A stretch of DNA of 7,779 bases from an uncultured Muribaculaceae bacterium. GTDB taxonomy: Bacteria > Bacteroidota > Bacteroidia > Bacteroidales > Muribaculaceae. A model generated the notes under the pieces. The model was not told where the DNA came from, made no database searches, and was given only the letters and a program-made list of their open reading frames with translations. Location: contig CAJTRT010000077.1 in assembly GCA_910579105.1 (NCBI GenBank), positions 1-7,779 on the forward strand. The letters are read 5' to 3'. Both the position numbers and the translations under genes were made by a program. The first letter of the stretch is position 1; every line of letters starts with the position of its first letter. Shown piece by piece: positions 5,999-7,779 of this stretch.

Positions 5999-7729
5999 TT
6001 ACATGGTGATCTTGGCCGTGTCGGCTGTGCCGTCGGCATTGACAACCTTCACGATGTATGCTCCCGGGGCGATGCCGAGGGCTATGGGGCCGGCGGGGTT
6101 CCGGACGGAGGTCACGAGCGCTCCCGCGATATTGTAGACGGCCACGCTTACAGCGTCCGATGCCACTACGAGGTTGCCGTCGGCGTCGAGACACGGTTTG
6201 GCTCCCTTGTCGGCGGTCACGGTCGAGATTGCCGCGTCGGCCGAGAAGTCGATGATCACGCCCTGGGCGTAGCTGGCCATGTCCCACGGGCAGTCGTTCC
6301 ATATGGCCATTACCTTGAGGTCGGGGGTCGCGATGGGCATGCCGGTGAACGTTATTTCCTCGTATATTACCTCGTAGTCCTGGAGGTCCTCGTTCCATTC
6401 CTCTCGGACGGCGATCTCATGGGTCATGTTCTTGGTGAACCATTCGCCGTATTCTGGCGAGACGGTGCTGATGTAGTCGAGCAGCGGGGTGGCGGTGCCC
6501 TCTTTCAGGACGTAGCCGGTCATCGGGATCGTGCCGTAGGGGGATCCTGCCAGCACTGTGCCGTCGGCGGTGATGCATCTGGGGATGAGAGATCCGGATG
6601 ACTCGTACTTGGTGGTCTCGCCGGAAGCGATCTCAATCACCCAGGGATGGTAGTGGGTGACGGGCCACCAGGAGCCAGGGTCTTCAACGGAGATTTGGGC
6701 GGAGATTGCTATTGTCTTGCCGTCGGCCGAGATGCAGCTTGTGTTGAACACGAATGTCGGCGAGGAGTCGAGCACGCTCCAGAAATAAGCGTTGTACTCG
6801 TCGTATTTCGTCTGCCATTCGAGCTGCTTGGTTTCCCATTCTTTGTAGGCGGTGTTGAAGGCCTCCTTTTCCTCCTCGGTCATATAGTCGGTGTACTCGG
6901 GGAATAATCCTTCCGGACATCCTTCATCCATCCACTGCTGGTATGCCGCATCGCGGTCGGCTTTTTCCTGCTCGGTCATGAAATTCTCCTCGTTCGGCAT
7001 TGTCGGGGAGTCGCCGGGATTTTCCACGGGAGCTATTCCGTCGGGGTTGAACAGGTCGCGCGTGGGGAACGAGTAAGTCCATTCGCCGTTGTCGCCCTGG
7101 GTGTAGACGATTGGCACTGCCATGTAGCCGGAGCAGTCTACCACCTGCCCTACGATCACCATGCCGTTGTCGCTGATGTCGGTGGCTGTGACATACTGGG
7201 GTGTGGCGCCGAAGAAGTCGGTTGTCGGGAACGGCAGTATCTGGCACTCGCCGTAGGTGCCGTCCTCTTGGCGGTCCCAGTAGGCCGGGGCCTGCATGAG
7301 CGCGTCCACCGCGATCGACATCCCGTGGGTGCCGACGCTGCCGCATATGCGCTTCCCGTCGGGGGTCACGGCGTTCGACAGGTTGGTCATCGACTGGTCA
7401 GGCACGTTGAGGCGGATCCATTCCTCCCCGTTGTAATAGGATGCGTTGCTGTTCTCCTCCGTGCTGCCGACGATGATCGATCCGTCGGCTGTTATCGGAC
7501 GGCCGAGGCCGAGGTCGAAATACATGGCTTCGTCAGCGAACATTTTCTCTGTTCCCTCCTGGAGGTCGTAGATTGTCAGCGTGCCCATGAGGCATGACAC
7601 GGCGAAGCGCCCGTTGTCGGAGATTGCCTGGAACGACGCGTCCTGATAGAGCTTCGGGGCGACTATCGCGCCCGAAGCCTGCGCCGCGCACGCGGCGCAG
7701 GCGATAATGGCGAGTAGATTTCTATTCAT
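5999..7729 (-). CDS. Secreted seven-motif beta-propeller-like protein with helical insertion and C-terminal sorting-like tail
   Basis: This 576-residue protein is counted from the ATG at 7729. A TTG codon directly upstream could also be read as a start but is the weaker choice. Signal peptide: about 1-21 (MNRNLLAIIACAACAAQASGA). Seven similar strand-turn motifs of the form I-[ST]-x-D-G-x-x-[IV]-x-G lie at about 36, 79, 121, 185, 333, 386 and 466 (ISDNGRFAVS, ITADGSIIVG, VTPDGKRICG, ISDNGMVIVG, ISADGKTIAI, ITADGTVLAG, ATPDLKVMAI). This suggests a seven-bladed propeller. Between motifs 4 and 5 is a charged, helix-prone insertion (about 235-315); another acidic insertion lies at about 425-460. 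The tail (about 500-576) reads SVAVYNIAGALV ... GIAPGAYIVKVV and resembles type IX-style C-terminal domains. Ligand and function are unknown. It lies 80 bp upstream of the TlpA-like gene and may be co-transcribed with it. Confidence 0.8.
   Translation of the reverse strand: MNRNLLAIIACAACAAQASGAIVAPKLYQDASFQAISDNGRFAVSCLMGTLTIYDLQEGTEKMFADEAMYFDLGLGRPITADGSIIVGSTEENSNASYYNGEEWIRLNVPDQSMTNLSNAVTPDGKRICGSVGTHGMSIAVDALMQAPAYWDRQEDGTYGECQILPFPTTDFFGATPQYVTATDISDNGMVIVGQVVDCSGYMAVPIVYTQGDNGEWTYSFPTRDLFNPDGIAPVENPGDSPTMPNEENFMTEQEKADRDAAYQQWMDEGCPEGLFPEYTDYMTEEEKEAFNTAYKEWETKQLEWQTKYDEYNAYFWSVLDSSPTFVFNTSCISADGKTIAISAQISVEDPGSWWPVTHYHPWVIEIASGETTKYESSGSLIPRCITADGTVLAGSPYGTIPMTGYVLKEGTATPLLDYISTVSPEYGEWFTKNMTHEIAVREEWNEDLQDYEVIYEEITFTGMPIATPDLKVMAIWNDCPWDMASYAQGVIIDFSADAAISTVTADKGAKPCLDADGNLVVASDAVSVAVYNIAGALVTSVRNPAGPIALGIAPGAYIVKVVNADGTADTAKITM
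6836..6979 (-). repeat. Tandem helical repeat inside the propeller insertion
   Basis: Residues 251-266 (MTEQEKADRDAAYQQW) and 283-298 (MTEEEKEAFNTAYKEW) are two copies of one motif, M-T-E-x-E-K ... A-Y-x-x-W, 32 residues apart. Further charged helix-prone sequence follows (ETKQLEWQTKYDEYNAY). They probably fold as a helical hairpin projecting from the propeller between motifs 4 and 5. The similarity is clear in protein and only partial in DNA, so the duplication is not recent. Confidence 0.7.
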
Positions 7730-7763
7730 CAATACTTCGGTTATTTTTTGAGAATTTGTTAAC

Positions 7764-7777
7764 GGCTCCGAGGAGCC
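7764..7777. other. Short GC hairpin upstream of the propeller gene
   Basis: GGCTCC (7764-7769) and GGAGCC (7772-7777) form a perfect 6-bp inverted repeat with a 2-nt centre, 34 bp upstream of the propeller ATG. No uridine run follows on the minus strand within the window. It may be part of a 3' end or leader belonging to sequence beyond the edge. The 34 bp between it and the ATG is A-rich on the coding strand (CTCAAAAAATAACC), as usual before Bacteroidetes starts. No promoter can be assigned. Confidence 0.35.
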
Positions 7778-7779
7778 AA

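Noticed and set aside
5919..6398. N-terminal extension of the TlpA-like gene to a 323-residue frame
   Set aside because: The extension overlaps the end of the propeller gene out of frame and is Arg/Gly-rich; the Sec signal peptide starts at 5918.
7730..7732. TTG as start of the propeller gene
   Set aside because: It lies directly before an ATG that opens a normal signal peptide; TTG adds one residue and nothing else supports it.
7733..7779. Promoter for the operon
   Set aside because: No convincing TTTG / TAnnTTTG pair on the minus strand, and the window ends 50 bp upstream of the ATG.

Overview
The window looks like GC-rich chromosome from a gut Bacteroidales bacterium, most likely of the Muribaculaceae (S24-7) type. 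This rests on several features. There are Omp28-type thioredoxin-fold surface proteins and a DUF6029-type outer-membrane barrel. The secreted proteins end in C-terminal sorting-like tails of the form 'EYYNLQG...P..GIYI'. The starts have A-rich leaders without Shine-Dalgarno sites, and the tRNA has no encoded CCA. The family-level placement is inference; no database was searched.

Layout. At the left edge is the 3' part of a plus-strand tRNA-Ala (anticodon GGC), cut by the window. It is followed by a perfect 20-bp hairpin that can terminate transcription from both sides. Next comes a gene-free stretch (101-288) holding a 110-bp inverted-repeat element with palindromic arms. Everything from 289 to 7729 is a run of six tightly packed minus-strand genes. 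In transcription order these are: a secreted beta-propeller protein (7729-5999); after an 80-bp gap with a hairpin, a TlpA-like thioredoxin (5918-5427); a DUF6029-type barrel overlapping it by ATGA (5430-3766); an Omp28-type thioredoxin-fold lipoprotein (3749-2955); a small secreted cysteine-containing protein (2949-2269); and a 652-residue Omp28-type protein with an extra N-terminal region, a CARDB/Ig-like domain and a C-terminal sorting-like tail (2247-289). Gaps between the last five genes are -4, 16, 5 and 21 bp, so they almost certainly form one transcription unit. The propeller gene may belong to it.

How the genes may work together. Every product has an export signal. Three of the six carry a thioredoxin-fold CXXC site (CKPC, CQNC, CAYC) with a candidate cis-proline downstream. 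The barrel ends in a CX4C cysteine pair, and the small protein has three clustered cysteines. The simplest reading is a cell-envelope thiol-disulfide module spanning the periplasm (TlpA-like), outer membrane (barrel), membrane-anchored face (lipoprotein) and cell surface (tailed proteins). The individual families are known, but the redox role of the set and the small protein's function are inference. No mobile element, CRISPR array, phage or defence gene is visible. All large plus-strand open frames look like shadows of the minus-strand genes.
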